Assembly (NCBI RefSeq): GCF_000283155.1
Contig: NW_004454197.1
Span: forward strand, 13,899,814-13,963,813
Source of the DNA: Ceratotherium simum simum
Taxonomy: Eukaryota; Chordata; Mammalia; Perissodactyla; Rhinocerotidae
Length of the DNA: 64,000 nucleotides
Reading direction: 5' to 3'
The notes under the pieces are model-generated. The model saw only the letters and a program-made list of their open reading frames with translations. It was not told the DNA's origin and did no database searches. Positions within the stretch are counted from its first letter, which is position 1, and every line of letters begins with the position of its first letter. A program made the translations under genes and the position numbers. This document shows positions 34,191-45,739 of this stretch, piece after piece.

Positions 34191-34439
34191 CTTGAGAAAA
34201 GATATATGGAAGTGAGTAGAACTCTAGGCAGGGGCCACAAGGCCAATGCCAGTGGGGGCAAGGCAGGTGCAGGAGTGAGGGGCAGCCTGTGGGAGGAAAT
34301 AGAGAGAGGTGGGAACAGGGGTGCTGCAGCTTACATGCCCTGACTGAGGGCATTCACCTTCACCGTTACAAATGCGACCTCTGGGTGATCTGTGCCTATA
34401 ACTTTACATTCTACATTATTACAAAAAGTCCTGCAGTCA

Positions 34440-34665
34440 AGGATGGAAATCTCCACTGGCTGCCAATAAGTCAGACAGGTTGGAAACCATGGGAAGAAAC
34501 CATTTATCAGAGGGTGCACATCTCTCAGGCACACTGTGGTCTTGGGCAAGTCATTTCCCTCCATAAGCCTTAATTTCCTGTCTGCAGAACAAATTTGGTG
34601 AAGATGAAAGACGAACGCATTCGCCAGACACTCAGCACATTGTTGGCTCTCAGTAACTGTTTTTG
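34440..34665 (+). mobile_element. MIR SINE
   Basis: 'gtcttgggcaagtcatttcc', 'ctccataagccttaatttcc', 'tgtctgcagaacaaatttgg' and 'agacactcagcacattgttg' then 'gctctcag'. The head is poorly preserved. Confidence 0.65.
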
Positions 34666-36174
34666 TCTTTTTCTTCCCACAGAAGAAAGTCAAGCTGTCT
34701 CCAGGTTTTCTGATGGTTAGTGCAGGCTTTTCTTAATGCTGGTGGCCAAATATACAAAAGAAAAGATGGGTGCAGATGAGGCCAGCCTGAAACAGCTCAA
34801 GGTGAAAATACAAATCCGGTCTTGGGGGAACTTAAAGGTTCTATTAGTACAAATAGAACTGCACGTGAATGTGAGGGCTCTTCTGTCTCACTTAGGCAGA
34901 GGGCTTGCAGGAGGAAGGCCCACTTCCTCGCAGACTCTGCTCACAATTGACTCCAGGAAGGCTGCTCTCAGATCTCCTGGCATGTTTTGATTCTGGGGGC
35001 CCCGCCAGATGCTAACAGAGCCCCTATTCACGGCCGCCTCCAAAGAGTAACAGAGCATTTCACTATTGCGTGCACCAGGCTCACAGAAATCAGGTTTACG
35101 AAGAGTTATTTCCTTAAGGACAGATTTTTAAAAATTCCATTTCCTTCTCTCTTGCCTGTGCCCAACCCCCATATCCTTGTGATTGGACCAGAAAGCTCTG
35201 TGGCCAAGCTTTTCTTGGATCGTGTGAATCAAGATCAATAAATATCTGTGCTGGAGCATGACTTGCCCCGGCGCCTCTCTGCGTTCTAGAATAAGGGCCC
35301 TGGTTGTGTGCGGCTGCACAGCTCTGGCGCATTTCTGCTCTTCTGCTGCGCATGTCTGTGTTGTGTGCGGGCCCACCTGGCTGCCAGCACCCCGAGAGGA
35401 GAGACCTTTCCTGGGCAGGGGATGAATGCCCCACCTAGAGGGCACCTTCCAGGGAGCATGGCCAGGCTCGGGGGTGGGGGCAAGTAAGGGGCTCCATTAG
35501 TTTGGGGTTTCCAAGATGAATTTGCAGGCCATGCGGTCCATAGCTTGATTTGGGGTAGTTCGTGAGATGCTCCAGGTGCAGCTGCACACACTAGTGCTGA
35601 AGTCCAGCATGATTCCTTAAAGGAGCACAGAACAGTCTCTACCCTGTGCCTCCCCTTCTCGCTCCCTGTCTTCTCTTTAATGCACTCCATTCAGGTATTC
35701 ACCCCCACTCTTCCACCAAAATCTTTCCAAAGACTGCCATCTTGTCAAACCCACTGGTGGATTCTTTGTCTCTACCTGGCTTGACTTTTCTGCAGCATTT
35801 GGGATTACTCCATCCTTCATAAACACCTGCCCCTCATTGTGCTCCCATAGAATCACGGAGGGCCACCATGGGCTACCTTCCTTCATCACCCTGCCTGGGC
35901 CTCCTCTTCTTCCTGACCCATTAATGTGGAGGCAGCAAGGGCTCAGGTATCAATTGACACTCACCCCTAGGTAATCACATGCGGGCCTGTGGCTTCAAAC
36001 ACCATTGATGCAATTAATACCCCTACATTGATCATTTCAGCCATCTCCACACTGGCCTCGTTCAAATCACCATTCGAATGTCTATTTGGAATCGATGTGC
36101 CCAAAACTCACTATGTCCAAAACCCAACTTTGATCCCTCACCCCTCCCCTGCTGCTCCAGTTTCTTCTTGCGAT
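34666..36174. other. Unassigned, with a possible ancient repeat at its right end
   Basis: 34670-35880 shows nothing I recognise. The part 35990-36170 ('gatcatttcagccatctcca', 'cccaaaactcactatgtcca') resembles an ancient dispersed repeat whose name I cannot give. Minus-strand frames up to 134 codons have no known domain. Confidence 0.4.
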
Positions 36175-36340
36175 TAAAGTTTTTTTCATTTACTTGCTTG
36201 TTCTCCCTCTGTCTTCCCTGCTAGATTATAAGCTCTACAGAGAAGAAACCTTATCTACCTTATATTTAATGCTGTGTGCTTAGTCCCAAGGACCATCCAC
36301 TCAGGCACCCAATAAATATTTAATGAACAATGAATAAAAT
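36175..36340 (+). mobile_element. L2 LINE 3' end
   Basis: 'ccctgctagattataagctc', 'tacagagaagaaaccttatc', 'gcacccaataaatatttaat' and 'gaacaatgaataaa', the typical L2 tail. Confidence 0.85.
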
Positions 36341-37034
36341 AACACCGATTTTGTGATGTGAATGTTACTCTCTTTCCAGTTCTCTTTCCATCCATAAAAG
36401 CATGTCTGTAACACATGATAATTTCTCTTTTTAACAAAGAGAGAACAGTTTCAGTCTGGAAAACTTGGCAAAACCATATCTTGCTGCAATTTAATATGCT
36501 CATTTTATTTTCATTGTCTTTTTAATATAGTTCCCTTCTATTTATGACAAGTATTAATAATTCTATATTTATACTTATGATATAAAGTTTCCTTTTAAAT
36601 TTTATTTATTTAGGCAATATGAGTGAATCAATTTAAAGAAAATATTAAGTAAGTAATAGAAGATTGGACATTGGCACTGGCTGGTAGAGGAGAGACGTCT
36701 GCCAACACCCCCAGCCACAGCGTCACTGGATTCCAGGGCCACAGGGAAGGAAAGTGAGGCCAATGTCTCCTCATCATAGAATCAGGGAGGGGGCTTCATG
36801 GGGAAGGAGGAGGCCCAGCCCCCAAGGTGGGGTTTCCCCACTGGAGATTCTGGATAATGGTTCCATCCTTTCAACCTTTGCTGGGGCATCTCGGACCCCG
36901 GTTTCCTGTCGGCGTGCTGTGGAGGTGAGTTTGCACAAAGCCAGAGTTGAATGAGCTCAAGAACCTTGTGGGAAGGTTCTGGGAAGGGCAGAAGGAGGGA
37001 GGAGGAGAAAGAAGAAGGTTGGGGGGAAGGGAAG
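36341..37034. other. Unassigned sequence
   Basis: AT-rich to about 36660, then GC-richer to 37030 with a GGAGGAG purine patch at 36985-37035. No repeat family or gene recognised. Confidence 0.5.
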
Positions 37035-37150
37035 TAGAAACTATATTAAGCGTTTATTATTTGTCACACATTTGCAAATCATCTCAATTAATCTACTATA
37101 CATGTTTAGCATCCTATAGACACAAAGGCAGGATTGTCTAATTGCTTCAT
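37035..37150 (-). mobile_element. MIR-like SINE fragment
   Basis: 'ttaagcgtttattatttgtc' and 'catctcaattaatctactat' followed by 'gcttcattttctg' fit the antisense MIR tail to core, with decay. Confidence 0.5.
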
Positions 37151-37884
37151 TTTCTGTTCTGGGACCAGGTCTTTGGCAATGAGGCCAGGCAGCGTCCCTC
37201 TGCCTTGAGGCCTCTGCTTCTTGCAGACTTCTCGCTGAGACTGGGAGCGACAAGGGGGCAGGGCCTTGGTCCACCTTATGCCTTATGGTGGCGTCCCCAG
37301 AACCTCAAAAATGCTCAGCTGCTCAAAAGTCTTTGCTGAATAAATGAAATAAAACTAAAAACGAAGGGGAAAAAAAACTGTGAAGATATCGAGTCCCCAC
37401 CAATAATTTAAGACAAGACGATATGTGGACAACTCAACAAATTAGTATATGTTGAGTGAATGACTGAGTGTGTCTTAAAGGAAATGCTCTGAAGTGGAGG
37501 TAGAGCTGGGATCCCAGGTAAGCGGGGTGTGGGTTTCTCGGTTCTCGAGGGAAGACACTCAGAACATTCCTTTACCAGGTTTCCTACCTTTCCAACTGTT
37601 GAAGATGCACAGCACAGAAATGTCACAGCAGAGATGTCCTGCATGATACTGAAGTTTCCAGAAAGGGTTCAGGCCATCTCCTGACTCACCCACCTGTGTG
37701 TGTTTATGATGGCCAGGGTGGCAGAGCTGGGGCTCGCCAGGGCAGCAGGCATGGCAAGCCGGCTGGAGTTGGCTTTGTACCAATTATGGTGTCCTTTGTG
37801 GGAGGCACACACCTGTGGGTGGGGCTGGCAGCCATTCCCCAGGGCTAAGGACCCCCTCACTAGTTAACTTCTCTCATGAGGGTG
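37151..37884. other. Unassigned sequence
   Basis: No confident match. 37325-37345 (TGAATAAATGAAATAAAA) may be the end of a decayed L2 or MIR tail. Confidence 0.4.
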
Positions 37885-38380
37885 TTCTGGATGGCTAGGA
37901 ATGTCTCCTGTCAAAGAGAAATTATTCTGACACTTGTTAAAAAGGGCAAGGAGCACTTTACTCAAGATTATTGCAACAGGGAAGAGACATTGAACTCGAC
38001 TCCAAATACCAACAGGGACAAGTGAGAATTTATAGCCAGTGAGCAGGGTCAGGGCGAGGGTAGAAAATTATGTAAGGAACTTGGTTGGGTATCAAGTGTT
38101 GGGAAGAGGAGCGTGATTGGACGTCAAGGGTAGGGGGATTCTCAGAAAACTGGTTAAACAGAGTTCTTTGCTAGAACTGACTCAGCATGCAAAGGACAGG
38201 GTCTAGGCAAGACGAGAGCTCAGAGGAGCCTGACTACAGTTTGGTCAAGGAGGGTGTCTTGTCACCTCTAAGAGGAGAAAGGCTTGCCTGGGGCGTGGGC
38301 TGCAGTTGGGGATGGAAGGAGGGAATAGTTTTGAGGGCAGCACTGCCAAAATGTCTCTCAGATCCCCAGGGACATAAGCT
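37885..38380. mobile_element. Possible LTR-type repeat, family unknown
   Basis: The text around 'ggcaaggagcactttactca', 'tagccagtgagcagggtcag' and 'cagaaaactggttaaacaga' has the feel of an endogenous-retrovirus LTR, possibly lineage-specific. I see no clear terminal TG/CA pair or duplication. Treat as a candidate. Confidence 0.3.
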
Positions 38381-38984
38381 GGGTTAGAGGAAGGGTCTGG
38401 AAGAGGTGGCAGGGAAATGCTGGCCTCAGGGACCCTGTTATGTAGCTCAAACAAGATGCTTTCCGTGAGTGTAGGGAGGATCCTTCCCATCCTCCAGCCT
38501 GCAAGGCTCCAAGGAGCTGCAGGCATTGCCACGTAGAGGAGGAACAATGGCTGAGACCAGGGAGCTGGAAAGGGGACATTGGCTCCAGACTGAAGAGCAT
38601 GGGGTCCACAAAGTGGAAGACAAGGCTGTGTTGGACCCCCTGGAGAAACCCTAGGGATCTGTGGATGGAATGGGGTGTTTGGAGGGGATGGTGCTGGCCC
38701 TCAGGAATTTTGTGACTTGGGTTAAAGCCAGAGAGTACTGAGCTGAAGTTGGTGGGACCATTCCTTGGTCAGAGTCCCTAGGCTGGGTTGGCCTCTTGGG
38801 ACTTGGCCCACATCACTGGAGGGTAATAACCAACAGGCAGGATGATGGCCAAGGCCCAACTCCATTTTCATCATTGATGAAAGAGCATGTTACTTTCACC
38901 AGACTGGCCATCCTGTGGCATCAGGGGGAATGAATGCTTTACTTTTCAAATGAATGTTTGAAAAAGGTAGGGTCTCATGACATT
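38381..38984. other. Unassigned sequence
   Basis: Nothing recognised; may include the rest of the candidate LTR to the left. Open frames are under 101 codons and unremarkable. Confidence 0.4.
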
Positions 38985-39310
38985 TCTTCCAAGGTATTCC
39001 ACTTCTGGGAACCTAGCCAAAGAAAATAATACTAAACAGAAAACAAGTTTTTTGCACAAAGATGTTTATGGCAGTGGTACTTATGCTGTGTTAAACTGCA
39101 AACAATCTAAATGTCCCACCACAGGGGAAGATGATTAAGTAAGTTCTTCCAGATCCACTCTGAAATATTTATGCAGCCAATGATGCTTAAAAATTCTATA
39201 ACAATGTGAAGAAATGTTTAAAATGAGTGAAAAACCGGGAAACAGAATTTATATATATAGTATGTTTGCATCTGTGTACAAGTAGGAAAAAACAAAATCC
39301 CACACCTTCA
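38985..39310 (+). mobile_element. Old L1 LINE 3' portion
   Basis: 'gtattccacttctgggaacc', 'gcacaaagatgtttatggca', 'acaatctaaatgtcccacca', 'tttatgcagccaatgatgct' and 'aaaatgagtgaaaaaccggg' follow the L1M4/L1ME-type 3' region. Confidence 0.8.
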
Positions 39311-39494
39311 GAATTTAAACGTAGAATTTAATACTTCTTTTTTAACCAGAAAATCTAGCTGTCCCGGATGCCCTCACCCCAGCTAATTCTCTGTAAGGTA
39401 GCACTGCGGTGTGACGATTCAGGTCATTATGCATGTCAGCCAGACACACGGGCAGGAGGGATGGCTGCCTGCACCAGTGGCCCTGACTAGCTCC

Positions 39495-39850
39495 ATAGTC
39501 AGGATGGGCCAGGCTGAGCTGTGATAACAGCCAACCATCAAACCTCAGGGCCTGAAAACAGCACAGGTCAATTCCCCACTCAGGTTGCGTGTCCACAGAG
39601 GGTCGGCTGGAGACTCTGCTCCTCACTGTCCTCACTCAGAATGCAGGCTGACAGCCTCCCCGACCTGGAGTGCAGACTGTAGAGGGGTGGGAATTGTGTG
39701 GTTTGCTCCCCCAAATTAAACACCCTGTGCCAGCAGTAACTGACACCACTTCTACTCACACCCCGTGGTACAGAACTAGTTGTTTGGTCTTCTGTCCCAC
39801 AGGGAAGGTCAGCCTTCTCTGTGCTGGGAAGGAGAGGAGAGCCAGCTGCC
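39495..39850 (-). mobile_element. MLT1-type MaLR LTR
   Basis: Antisense MLT1 order: 'tagtcaggatgggccaggct' at the start, 'cagggcctgaaaacagcaca', 'ggagactctgctcctcactg', 'ctcactcagaatgcaggctg' and a more decayed right part. The same family occurs at 51745 (same strand) and 54760 (opposite strand). Confidence 0.6.
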
Positions 39851-40607
39851 TCTGAGCAACACCATTGGCCACCACAAGGGCCTTCCATGAGCCCAGGTGC
39901 TGCCGTGAGACCCTTTGGGAAGGTTTCTGGGTGCTGATGGTTTAGCATCACCCCTCATTGCTTTCACTACCATCTAAAAAAGGCAACACTAGACATTTGG
40001 TCCCGGAAACCATTGCAAATGACTTGCCTCTCCTCCTTTTTTAGTTTTCCAGCTGCAAAATGGGGACATTTGCTTTCTACAGGATTATTCCTCCTTGTGC
40101 ACTTTACACAGCGTGCAGCCTTTTCATACCCACACAGCCTGAGGTCCACGCCCGACACGGAGCTACAAGGGTCTGTGCCCAGATGGGCTCTCCCTCCGTG
40201 ACGTGCTCTCCCTCCACAGCTGACTCTCAGTCTGCAGGAGTGCTCCCTTTCCAGACCAGAAGTTCTAATCGGAGGCTGTGAAGATGAATTCACTGAGCTT
40301 TGTTTCATTCTTGGCACTATTAGAACGAAAGCGTTTAAAAATCGATGAATAAATAAAACAGAAGCAAGATGTAAAAAAACGCCATGTCTGGGAACGCTAC
40401 AGGAGTCTCTCTCTCTCCCCGCTCCTCTCTCTTTATTGCCACCTCTGTCCCATGTTTCAACTTTGTGTTATAGGCATGACAGTTGATTGTTTCCTATCAA
40501 ACATGCTTGAACTGAGATATGTCCCTGCCCAGTGAGGGGCCAGGCTTAGCGCAACCCTTACTTCACAGGCTCTGAGAGATTCATCCATAGGAGAAGCCTG
40601 GGACAGG
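39851..40607. other. Unassigned sequence
   Basis: No repeat or gene recognised. 40407-40430 is a short CTCT-rich patch. Confidence 0.5.
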
Positions 40608-41190
40608 ACGCATTAGTTTTTGATTGCTGTGGAACAAATTACGGCAAGCTTAATGGCTTATAGCAACACAAGTATATCATCTCACAGTTTCCCAGGCCAA
40701 GAGGCAGGGCACAGGTGGGTGAGGTCGTCTGCCCAGGGTCTCGTGGGGCTGAAATCACGGTGTCTGCCCGCTGCATTCTTGTCTGGGGCTCCTTAAAGTC
40801 GTTGGCAGAATTCAGGATCCTGTGGTTGTAGCACTGAGGTCCCCATTTCCTCGGAGGCTGTGAACCAGAGGCCACCTTACACAATTTCTCGCCATGGTCC
40901 CCTCTATCTGCATGGCTGCTTGCTCTCTCCCAGGCCAGCAGGAGGGCTGCTGTTACTTGTCTCCTTTAGAGTTCACCTGATACTGTCAGGCCCACACGGG
41001 GCAATATTCCTTTTTATTAAATCCCATTATGGACCTGGATCATATCTGCTCAATCCCTCCAGCCATATACTATAACCTACTCACGGGAGCAACATGGCAC
41101 CATATCCATGGGTCCTGCCCACACTCAAGGGGAGGAAACTATAACAACCTGGAGGCAGGGATCTCAGGGCCATCTTCCAGTTTTGCCCAC
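40608..41190 (-). mobile_element. MLT1-type MaLR LTR
   Basis: 'gcattagtttttgattgctg', 'tggaacaaattacggcaagc', 'ggggctgaaatcacggtgtc', and a right end with 'gcccacactcaaggggagga' follow an antisense MLT1 LTR nearly end to end. Confidence 0.75.
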
Positions 41191-41799
41191 AGCGGGGGTC
41201 TGCTGTCCCGTGATCATCAGATTCAGTGCACAGCTAGAGGAAGCCGCCGAGCAGGGCACACTAAGCTGTCCTGGACACTGCAAAGAGCCACGTTTTGCTA
41301 GCAGAGTTCTTAGGTCTCATATATGAAGTCTGCGGTCAGAGGGGAGCCATCTGCGTCCCTGAGCTCAGAACAAGAGCCTTCCAATTCACAAGCGCTGCCC
41401 TTCCTTCCCTGCATGGCTTCCTAAGGAAGCACGAGGAGGGCCAGGGCAGCCCTGGGGGAAGGCAGGGCCGTCACACACAGAGGGCCAGCAGCCCTCAGAC
41501 CCCTGGGGCAGCCACACTAATATTTTCTTCTCACCAGTCAGGGGAAGCAGAGGGCAGTAGGAGTTGGGGGAGTGAGAGCAGATGTGTTGGGGCCTTGGTT
41601 GACAGTTGACGACATGAGGGACGTCAGAGAACTCCCTTGCTCTTTGGAAACAGACTATCTGGCCTCTCTCCAGAAGTCTCCAGGGGCCATCTCTCAGAGG
41701 TGTCCTCCCACCCACTTCCCTGATAGCCAGGAACCTCTGTGGGGACCCGAAACTCAACTTTGAGTCCCAGAGACTGTACTGGGGTTGGAGCCGGGGACA
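41191..41799. other. Unassigned GC-rich DNA
   Basis: No transposon or gene recognised. Minus-strand frame 41757-41386 (123 codons) has no domain. Confidence 0.5.
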
Positions 41800-41905
41800 T
41801 TGGCTCCAGTCCTGCCTTTCTGCTGGCTGTTGGTCTGGGAAAATCTCTGAGCCTCAGTTTCCAGCTCCATAGACAAGGGTGGATGCAGGATGGAGTGAGG
41901 TCCCT
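41800..41905 (+). mobile_element. MIR SINE fragment
   Basis: 'ttggctccagtcctgccttt', 'gaaaatctctgagcctcagt' and 'ttccagctccatagacaagg' correspond to the MIR head and core. Confidence 0.65.
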
Positions 41906-42699
41906 TAGAGAAGGCGGCTATCTAGACCACCACGCGCGGTCGGTGCACTCCCCCACACCGTCTGCTCCTGAGCATCCCGCTGCAGATCCGCGCCAGTAGC
42001 CTGCCAAGGTTTACTCAGGGGAAGATGAGGCAGAGTCCAGGTGGGCCTGAAAGGATGCTCTCTGCCCTCCACCCACTGCCTCACCCATATAGCTACAACT
42101 GCCTTCGCCAGACTGCCAGGGAAGTCAAAAGTGGCCCCAGGGCCGGCAGGCCACGTGGCTATGCCAAACTCAGAGCCTGAGCCACAGGTCAGGTCTGAAA
42201 AGTTGGGGCTGTACTCAGTGGCTCAGTTTCCCCATCTCAAACTGAGGAAGTTGGCTGGTCCTAAAATATCCACTATGCCACCTGAGGTCTAGGGCTGAGC
42301 CTCCCTGAATCTAGGGCAGCCTGCTGTGATTTTAACCATCTTTTTCTAACTAAATGATCTAGCACCCAGCACTTAGTAGACCCCAAATGTTTACTTAGTG
42401 AAACCAGGTTGAACAGGAAAATCTCTGGGGAAGACCCAGAAGCTGGATAAATCTGTAGGTCTAGCAAGGGTAGACTGTGTGTTGGAAGAGCCCATCGCTG
42501 AAGACAACATTCCAACCCAGGCACGGGCCTTGGCTTGACCCTCACTAGGGATGGAGAGCTGGCTGCCCAGAGCCCTCCTTTCACTCCCTGTGGGCTAGGC
42601 CTGCCATCAGCTGAAGCCAGCCTCCCTGTCATTCTATACGGCGGCCTTTGGAGTGTTTGAGGAGCCTCTGCAGCACTTGGCACATGCTCACTTGGGGCT
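41906..42699. other. Unassigned, with two small SINE/LINE-like scraps
   Basis: 42215-42260 ('tggctcagtttccccatctc') looks like a MIR core, and 42355-42405 ('gcacccagcacttagtagac') like an L2 or MIR tail. Otherwise nothing recognised. Confidence 0.4.
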
Positions 42700-42850
42700 G
42701 TCAGGAGGACACAGCTGTGCTGTGATGCAAAACTCGTGGACCAGAAATCCTGCCCCTGGGCCCACTATCCACTTTTGCCGGCTGTGGGAGCTGGGGGCCA
42801 CCACCTGCCTTTCCAGAGCCTTGACTTCCTCCTCTATAAAATAGAGCCAA
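42700..42850 (+). mobile_element. MIR SINE
   Basis: 'aaactcgtggaccagaaatc', 'ttttgccggctgtgggagct' and 'ccttgacttcctcctctata' then 'aaatagagcc': MIR head and core, decayed. Confidence 0.6.
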
Positions 42851-42912
42851 CAAACCCAGTTTCTGCTGGATAGAAGGAGAATAAAGCAGTCTGGAATGGA
42901 CAGTTTACAGGA

Positions 42913-43302
42913 TGTTATAGTCGCAATTGTGTACCCCCCTAAATCCATATGTTGAAGCCTTAACCCCCAGGACCTCAAAATGTGACTATATTTGGAGACA
43001 GGGCCTTTAAGGAGGTAACTGACGTAAAATGAGGTCATTAGGGTGGGCTCTAATCCAGTATGACTGGTGTCCTTACAAGAAGAGGAGATTAGGACACAGA
43101 TCCACACAAAGGGAAGACCATGTGAGGACACAAGGAGAACGTGGTCATCTACAAGCCAAGGAGAGAGGCCTCAGGAGAAACCAACCCCGTCCACACCTCG
43201 ATCTTGGACTTCTGGCCTCCAGAACTGTGAGACAATAAATGTCTGTTGTTTAAGCCCCTGGTCTACGGTATCTTGTTATGACAGCCCCAGCTCAATAACT
43301 CA
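42913..43302 (+). mobile_element. ERVL-MaLR solo LTR (MST/MLT1-like)
   Basis: Forward copy of the family seen reversed at 13627 and 27662: starts 'tgttatagtcgcaattgtgt', 'ccatatgttgaagccttaac', 'ggtgtccttacaagaagagg', 'gaccatgtgaggacacaagg', 'ctggcctccagaactgtgag' and ends about 'cagctcaataactca'. TG start and CA end are present. Non-coding. Confidence 0.85.
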
Positions 43303-44084
43303 CCGGGGAGGATTTGTTTTGCTTTACGCAGAGAGGGGAAGGCCTGACGGGGCTGGAGCTCCACCCTTGCAGCTCCTCCCATAGCCAATTCCTGCCGTCC
43401 CACCCCCTGTGGCCCATGGTCCAGGGTGCCCAGGCCTGCCCTGTGGCCTGCAGCGCCCCGTGCCCAGCACAGGACGGCCCGCCAGCCGGACCTCAGGCGG
43501 GGCAGCTGACAGCCGCTGCAGCAGACTTGTTTTGATTGTAGGCGGCTCTGTTGAGAGGCTGCAAACTCTGCCAACCTGTCTAACATGATTCCGCGAGAAA
43601 TGTTGACTCTAAATTACAAGGACTTAATTTTTCCAACCACAGCTAGGCAGTAAATGACTCTCTGAAATGACAGATGGAAAGTTCGGTTAATATGTTTATC
43701 TTCTGGCTCAAAGTGATCCCGCCTCCCCCAGCACTGCTCATGCCAGCCAGCACAGAGAAGAGAGGGCGGTGTCGTCTGCGGCCACAACCACAGCCCCGCT
43801 TCCCAGACCTAGACCCCCCAAAGCTGCCCTGAGCATGGGGTGGCTGCTGTGCACAGGGCAGGAGAGCCAACCCTGAGCCCCAGGCTCTAGGCCCCTCTGT
43901 GCAGCCAGCTTGGCCATCACCATCTCAGAAATGTCAGGTGAGCTATCCTGAGGTGAAAGTGACCTGGCTTTGTCCCCAAGATGGCAAATCACATGACCTC
44001 TTCAGCTTGGTGATCTACACAACGGTAATTCAAAACTCTCCCGGCCGGCCTCTCAGGGGGATGCCAGAAGCAGAATCATAACTA
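43303..44084. other. Unassigned; 43530-43730 is a candidate conserved non-coding stretch
   Basis: 43310-43510 is GC-rich without recognised repeats. 43530-43730 is repeat-free and contains a RUNX-like AACCACA (about 43636-43642) and TTTATCTT (GATA-like) near 43694. Function is a guess. Confidence 0.35.
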
Positions 44085-44300
44085 CAAGAGCTAAGATCTA
44101 CGTAGCGCCTTCTATGGGTCTATACAACACTAGGATGCAGCTATTATTATTATCCCCATTTTATTGTTGAGGAAACTGAGGCACAGAGCGGTTAAGCAAC
44201 TTGCTCAAGGTCACACGGATAATGGTAGAGCTGGAATTCCAACCTGGGCAGGCTGGCTCCATAATTCATGCTCTTGATCACCTCTGTGCTGCCCCCAAAG
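44085..44300 (-). mobile_element. MIR SINE, nearly complete
   Basis: Best MIR of the window: 'tattattattatccccattt', 'gaggaaactgaggcacagag', 'cggttaagcaacttgctcaa', 'ggtcacacggataatggtag' and 'tgctcttgatcacctctgtg' in antisense order from tail to tRNA head. Confidence 0.95.
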
Positions 44301-45046
44301 AGATTTGCTGGGGGAAGGATCCTGGGCAGGCTACTTGGCAAGGCAGCTGCCACTCAACCCTGCCTTCCTGTAGACACCAGCATGGTGGGCTGGGGCCAGC
44401 CAGGGCAGAGTGCCGGATCACACCTCAGCCACTGACCCCTGCAGGGAAGGGGCAGGCACATCTCACCACCTTCCTCCACCCCTCTCTCCTCCAGTCCTTG
44501 CCTGTGGTCCACCCACGCCTCTTCTGTTCTGGACGCCCTGCCCACCATTGCCATGTGATGTCACCACCCAGAGGAGTGCCATAATCACCAGAGTGGGCCA
44601 GTCCCCTCTGAGACCTCTGCTCCCGGGGAAGGACTCCAGGCCATGGCCCAAGGCCCAGTGTCCTGCTGGCTGCCACTCTGGTAGGTTCTGGCTTCACCTG
44701 TTGGACATGGGCCAAGCCCTGGTACAAGGAGCTGGAGCCACAGGGAGGGCAGCTCCCCTATAGTGGGGAGAGAGACAAGACATGATCATTACAGTCCTCA
44801 GGCAGGGTGAGCCCCAAACACATCAGAGCCCAGAGCATGGGTCGACCCTGAGGCCTGCAGGGAACGGTTTCCTCACCTAGTCCCTGCCTGGGGCGGCTCT
44901 TCCGGAGAGTTAGGTGAGGGGGGATTAAGGAGAATCCCAGGCAGAGGAACAGTCTGAGCAAGAAGAAGAAGGAGAAATGGTGTGGTGTGTGTGTGAGGAA
45001 GCCTGAGAGAGTGGAGTTCCAGGGCGTGAGGGGGAGACGGGCATTA
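44301..45046. other. Unassigned GC-rich DNA
   Basis: No transposon or gene recognised. Overlapping frames on both strands (117 and 100 codons) have no domain. The minus-strand 160-codon frame (45240-44758) runs through a GACA microsatellite and L1 sequence and is not a gene. Confidence 0.5.
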
Positions 45047-45079
45047 CTGACAGACTGACAGACAGACAGATAGACAGAC
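45047..45079. repeat. GACA tetranucleotide repeat
   Basis: CTGACAGACTGACAGACAGA-type run of about eight GACA-like units with one GATA variant. Confidence 0.9.
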
Positions 45080-45177
45080 GAGGCTGGATGGGGTGGCAGG
45101 AGTCCGACTACACCACCTTGTGTAAAGGTCGCATGTGCCAACTGAAGGATCTTGGGCCTCTTCCTGTAGGGGAGGCA

Positions 45178-45420
45178 TCTTTTTTTGTGGTAAAATATAC
45201 ATAACATAAAATTTACCATTTTAGCCATTTTTAAGTGCACAGTTCAGTGGCATTGAGTGCATTCACGTCATTGTGCAACCATCCCCACCATCCATCTCCA
45301 GAACTTCTCCAGCCTCCCAAACTGGAACTCCGCACCCATTAAACAAAGCCTCTGCACCCCCTGCTCCCAGCCCCTGGCCGCCACCACTCACCTTTCCGTC
45401 TCCATGGGCGTGACTGCTCT
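45178..45420 (-). mobile_element. L1 LINE 3' UTR fragment, antisense
   Basis: 'tgtggtaaaatatacataac', 'ttttaagtgcacagttcagt', 'attgtgcaaccatccccacc' and 'ctccagaacttctccagcct' are a well-preserved antisense L1 3' block. Confidence 0.85.
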
Positions 45421-45599
45421 GGATAAGGGGACTCAGTCTCAACTGGGGCAGTGTGACATGGGGGGGGCGGGTTTCGCCGGTCACTGTAGCTGCAGAAGAG
45501 AAAGTGGGTTGGAGAAAGATCTCACCAGCAGCTGCCAACGAGTCCAAGAGAAGGACGAGAACTGCTTCCCTGAGACCGCGGCCAGCAGACACCCAGCCT

Positions 45600-45705
45600 G
45601 CAGGTCATGAGACCTGGGTTTGAATCCAGCTCAAGCACTTGGAGCTCTGTGGCCCCAGGCGTGTTCCCAGCTTCGGTAGGCTAACATGTAAAATGCAGAT
45701 GACAG
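45600..45705 (+). mobile_element. MIR SINE fragment, tRNA head
   Basis: 'catgagacctgggtttgaat', 'ccagctcaagcacttggagc' and 'aacatgtaaaatgcagatga' give the MIR head and part of the core. Confidence 0.65.
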
Positions 45706-45739
45706 AGAGGGGAAGGCTTCGCGGAGTGGACTTTGGGCA

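Noticed and set aside
42688..43131. 147-codon minus-strand open frame
   Set aside because: Spans a MIR and the start of a MaLR LTR.
44758..45240. 160-codon open frame on the minus strand, the longest in the window
   Set aside because: It runs through a GACA microsatellite and antisense L1 sequence, with no domain; an accident of composition.
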